DNA from: Sulfurospirillum halorespirans DSM 13726
GTDB lineage: Bacteria > Campylobacterota > Campylobacteria > Campylobacterales > Sulfurospirillaceae
DNA: 64,000 bases
NCBI RefSeq assembly: GCF_001723605.1
Contig: NZ_CP017111.1
Span: 1,426,001 to 1,490,000, forward strand
Direction of reading: 5' to 3'
The notes beneath the pieces were generated by a model. That model worked only from the letters and a program-made list of their open reading frames with translations, searched no databases and was not told the origin of the DNA. Positions 61,443 through 64,000 of the stretch are shown here, piece after piece. A program made the translations under genes and the position numbers. Numbering within the stretch: the first letter of the stretch is position 1; the number at the start of each line of letters is the position of its first letter.

Positions 61443-62714
61443 TTGAAACTTAGGGTTTCGGGTACACAAACCACCAAACAAAAGTTCTCCTCAACGCTTC
61501 GAGGTTGGCTTCCCATACTCCAAGCCAATCTGGATAGTTTGGTGGAGACACTGGAACCGTTTGTGCAAGAAAATCCCTTTATCAGTGTCAAGTCAGGCTC
61601 CGAAACACCCGATAAACGTTTTGAAAAGAAAAACTTTTTCGCAGAAGTGGCTAAAACATCGGTTTCCGATACGATTGAAGCGCTCACCTTAGATAAAAAA
61701 TCACTCTTTCAAGCCCTTAATGAACAGATCAATCCACCGCTTTTTCCTACTGAAAAATCCCAACGAATTGCCTATGAAATTATCGAAAATATCAACTCTG
61801 AGGGGTATTTTGAAGCAGAATCTTTAGCTGAAATTGCCAAAAAACTGGATGTCAAAGTGGATGAAGTGGAAAAGATACGGCAACGTTTTGCATATCTTGA
61901 ACCTTTGGGCATTGGCGCACTTGATGTGAAAGAGACGTTTTTATTTCAGCTTCAAGACCTCTCTTTAGACAATGAACTCTATGCGATGACAGAAAAGCTC
62001 ATCATTAACTTTGAAAATATCGAATCTTTTGGCAAAGAGCCTCTTTTTCACGAGGCGCTAAATATCATCAAACGCTTTCGTAATCCTCCCGCGATTGACT
62101 TTTTGGAAGATGAAAAAGAGGTCATTCCCGATATTTTTATCTATGATTTAGCTGGTGCCATTGAAGTGCGGATCAATGATGCCTATTATCCTGAAGTGAT
62201 TTTGGATACCGAAGGGCTGGATGTTGACCATAGTTTTGTCTCTCAAAAAATCAAAGATGCCAAAGATCTTATTGACGCCCTTGAAATGCGCAAAGCAACG
62301 CTGTATAAAATCGGTTTGATGATCGTGGAGTATCAGTATGACTTTTTCTTTGGGAAAGCGATAAAGCCTATGAAACTCAAAGATTTAGCCGATGATTTGG
62401 GGCGCAATCCTTCAACCATTTCACGCGCCATTGCAGGTAAATACCTTTCGTGTTCCCGTGGCGTCATCCCTATGAAACAGTTTTTTGCCACAGCAGTGGA
62501 GGAAGACATCTCTAACAGTGCAATTAAGGAGTATATGATTGAGTTGGTAAAAAGTGAGAGCAAGCTCAAGCCACTCAGTGATATTAAACTCTTGGAGTTG
62601 ATCGAGGGAAAATTTAACATTAAAATGGTGCGACGAACGATTACAAAATACCGCCAGCAGTTTAATATCGCCAGTTCATCCGAGCGTAAAAAACTCTACA
62701 CGCTCAAATTTTAA
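61443..62714 (+). CDS. rpoN: RNA polymerase sigma-54 factor RpoN
   Basis: A 423-residue sigma-54. TTG 61443 (MKLRVSGTQTTKQKF) is chosen because AAGGAG ends 7 bases before it; TTG 61437 is too close to that site. Region I (LRGWLPILQANLDSLVETLEPFVQENPF), the core-binding domain and C-terminal DNA-binding part are present; the RpoN box reads VRRTITKYR near the end. In this phylum it directs flagellar class 2 genes. Its gene ends in a 4-bp overlap with the convergent J-domain gene. Confidence 0.95.
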   Translation: MKLRVSGTQTTKQKFSSTLRGWLPILQANLDSLVETLEPFVQENPFISVKSGSETPDKRFEKKNFFAEVAKTSVSDTIEALTLDKKSLFQALNEQINPPLFPTEKSQRIAYEIIENINSEGYFEAESLAEIAKKLDVKVDEVEKIRQRFAYLEPLGIGALDVKETFLFQLQDLSLDNELYAMTEKLIINFENIESFGKEPLFHEALNIIKRFRNPPAIDFLEDEKEVIPDIFIYDLAGAIEVRINDAYYPEVILDTEGLDVDHSFVSQKIKDAKDLIDALEMRKATLYKIGLMIVEYQYDFFFGKAIKPMKLKDLADDLGRNPSTISRAIAGKYLSCSRGVIPMKQFFATAVEEDISNSAIKEYMIELVKSESKLKPLSDIKLLELIEGKFNIKMVRRTITKYRQQFNIASSSERKKLYTLKF

Positions 62715-63541
62715 GCGATTTTAGCATCCACATGTCTGAAGTGCATTTTGAGCATTTCATAGGCATTTTGAATCTCTTGAAACTTCGCCACATACTTTAC
62801 ATGTAAATCCCCATCGTAAAGCCCACAACTGTCTGGATGGTACTTTTTAACCAAGGTTAGATAATTTTTTCGAATCATCTCAAAAGAGTCTTCCACCCGA
62901 CATCCTAGAATACCAAAATACTCTTCAAGCAAGGAGAAAAGGGCATTATGACGACTTCGTTTGGCGCGTTTTGCCACAAAACTTCTCTTATAGGCTAAAA
63001 ACTCTTCCATCGCATAGGAAAACTCTACAAAGCAACCAAAGAGCTCTTTTTGCTCCAGTAGTTTTTCCAAAAGATGTACTGTCACATCAGAGTTTGGATA
63101 AAGCGTAATCGTGCCATTTTTTGGGCGAATTCTGACCAAATGGTCTTTAAAATAACTTTTGAGATACGAAGCAAAAAGGGTGTTGTGGGAACCTAGATGA
63201 AACACAACCGCATAACTGTCCTCAATCACGAGGTTAATACTCATTTTTTGAAGCACTTGATTTGATTTTAAAAGAGAGATTTTGATGGTTTTATCGATGG
63301 CATTTTCGATGATATGAGCGTGTTCTGCATTGCCCGTTTTACGCAGATAGATTTTACCAATCAGTTTTAGAAAATAACGACGTTGCACCAACTCGTCTTG
63401 TTCTTTGAAGATAATCATTTTCTCTTTGCGACCGATCTTTTTTTGAAAATTTTTATCGGCAATATTTTGCAAATAGTAAAAGGTTTTTGAATCTTCTTGA
63501 ATCGTAAGCGCAAGCATATCATGAGAGAGTGAAAGGTGCAT
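62711..63541 (-). CDS. Protein with C-terminal DnaJ domain
   Basis: A 276-residue protein. The last about 65 residues are a J domain with the HPD motif in LTLVKKYHPDSCG (helices FGILGCRVEDSFEMIRKNYL and KYVAKFQEIQNAYEMLKMHF). The first about 200 residues are not a domain I recognise and show no membrane span. A C-terminal J domain recalls DjlA, but DjlA's N-terminal anchor is absent. It may recruit DnaK to a specific client bound by the N-terminal part. A palindrome copy at 62797 (LHVK) lies inside the J domain. Confidence 0.8.
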   Translation of the reverse strand: MHLSLSHDMLALTIQEDSKTFYYLQNIADKNFQKKIGRKEKMIIFKEQDELVQRRYFLKLIGKIYLRKTGNAEHAHIIENAIDKTIKISLLKSNQVLQKMSINLVIEDSYAVVFHLGSHNTLFASYLKSYFKDHLVRIRPKNGTITLYPNSDVTVHLLEKLLEQKELFGCFVEFSYAMEEFLAYKRSFVAKRAKRSRHNALFSLLEEYFGILGCRVEDSFEMIRKNYLTLVKKYHPDSCGLYDGDLHVKYVAKFQEIQNAYEMLKMHFRHVDAKIA

Positions 63542-63603
63542 CTATCCATCCTTTTGTGTCAAGTTATGACACTTAAAGCAAAAAAGATTCCAAGTTTAAA
63601 CTA

Positions 63604-64000
63604 TTAGACCCAAATGGCATCTTCATTCAAATCTGGATTGCCTTGGAGTATCTGATACGGCTGATACGAAGCCTTGTATTTGAGGCTTTGGCAATTCTCT
63701 ACGTAGTAGCCAAGATAGATCCAATCGAGGTCATACTCTTTGGCTAAAATGATCTGCTCGTAAATGGAAAGTCGTCCTAAAGAGAGTTTTTCATAATCGG
63801 GATCGTAATAAAAATAGATCGAAGAGATGCCATCATCAAGAAAATCGATGAGATCGACACCGATGAGTTTATCATCTTGAAAATAGAGCACTTCTTTGCC
63901 AAAATTTTGTGCACCACTCACATAGAGTTCATGGTAACTTTGCGGTTTGAGGTAGTAGTATTGCCAGCCACGTTTTTCTTCCATGTGGCGATGATATTTG
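63604..64000 (-). CDS. bpt: Aspartate/glutamate leucyltransferase (5' part outside window)
   Basis: The C-terminal 132 codons of an arginyl/leucyl-tRNA--protein transferase; the frame stays open to the window edge (KYHRHMEEKRGW), so the start is beyond base 64000. GVDLIDFLDDGISSIYFYYDPDYEKLSLGRLSIYEQIILAKEYDLDWIYLGYYV is the typical C-terminal domain. It attaches Leu to N-terminal Asp or Glu of proteins to mark them for ClpS/ClpAP degradation. Confidence 0.88.
   Translation of the reverse strand, partial: KYHRHMEEKRGWQYYYLKPQSYHELYVSGAQNFGKEVLYFQDDKLIGVDLIDFLDDGISSIYFYYDPDYEKLSLGRLSIYEQIILAKEYDLDWIYLGYYVENCQSLKYKASYQPYQILQGNPDLNEDAIWV

Overview
The window looks like about 64 kb of chromosome from a Campylobacterota (Epsilonproteobacteria) species, most likely Sulfurospirillum or a close relative. 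This is inferred from gene content and order: icd(monomeric)-mdh-sucCD-oorDABC, pta-ackA next to flgH, ruvA-ddl-murF, and S4-protein/trpD/tsaE/lptB/rpoN are arrangements I recall from Campylobacter and relatives. Start codons are often TTG, genes often overlap by 1-14 bp, and base composition is moderately AT-rich. No insertion sequence, prophage, CRISPR array or rRNA is visible. The only RNA gene I can support is one tRNA-Gly. No stretch longer than 300 bp lacks a gene.

Layout. 1-3.5 kb: [NiFe]-hydrogenase maturation genes hypB(partial)-C-D-E-A. 3.6-4.7 kb: a GNAT acetyltransferase and a HAD phosphatase. 4.7-8.2 kb: an AsmA/YhdP-like membrane protein whose 5' end overlaps a divergent mltG. 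8.2-19.5 kb: TCA-cycle block icd, mdh, sucCD, oorDABC and fumC, interrupted by a small membrane protein, tRNA-Gly and an mbfA-type iron exporter. 19.6-22.6 kb: a Tpx-like protein without its peroxidatic cysteine plus an ankyrin protein behind a good sigma-54-type promoter, then marC, an unknown protein and a DUF1847 protein. 22.6-33.5 kb (minus strand): a tightly packed envelope/biosynthesis run murJ-cysS-msbA-pyrD-M16 peptidase-dapA-enoyl reductase-pgsA-rseP-yggS. 33.6-43.3 kb (plus): fapA-like, ruvA, ddl, an orphan Phd-type antitoxin, hydrolase, acylphosphatase, murF, pta, ackA. 43.4-45.1 kb: yqeY, flgH and an unknown gene. 45.1-53.9 kb (minus): an eight-gene type II secretion/type IV pilus-like operon matching the Campylobacter cts natural-transformation genes. 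54.0-58.9 kb (minus): era, hslU, hslV, rplI, rhodanese, argG. 59.1-62.7 kb (plus): S4 protein, trpD, tsaE, lptB, rpoN. 62.7-64 kb (minus): a C-terminal J-domain protein and a partial bpt.

The most unusual signal is a dispersed perfect palindrome, TTACATGTAA. I count 30 exact copies and about ten one-base variants, where chance predicts well under one. It occurs inside unrelated genes, where it is read as Leu-His-Val or Thr-Cys-Lys, and it is concentrated between convergent genes, where it builds terminator hairpins. It is not explained by any gene or standard feature. Its spacing and terminator use resemble DNA uptake sequences, and a competence-type operon lies in the same window, but that link is inference.
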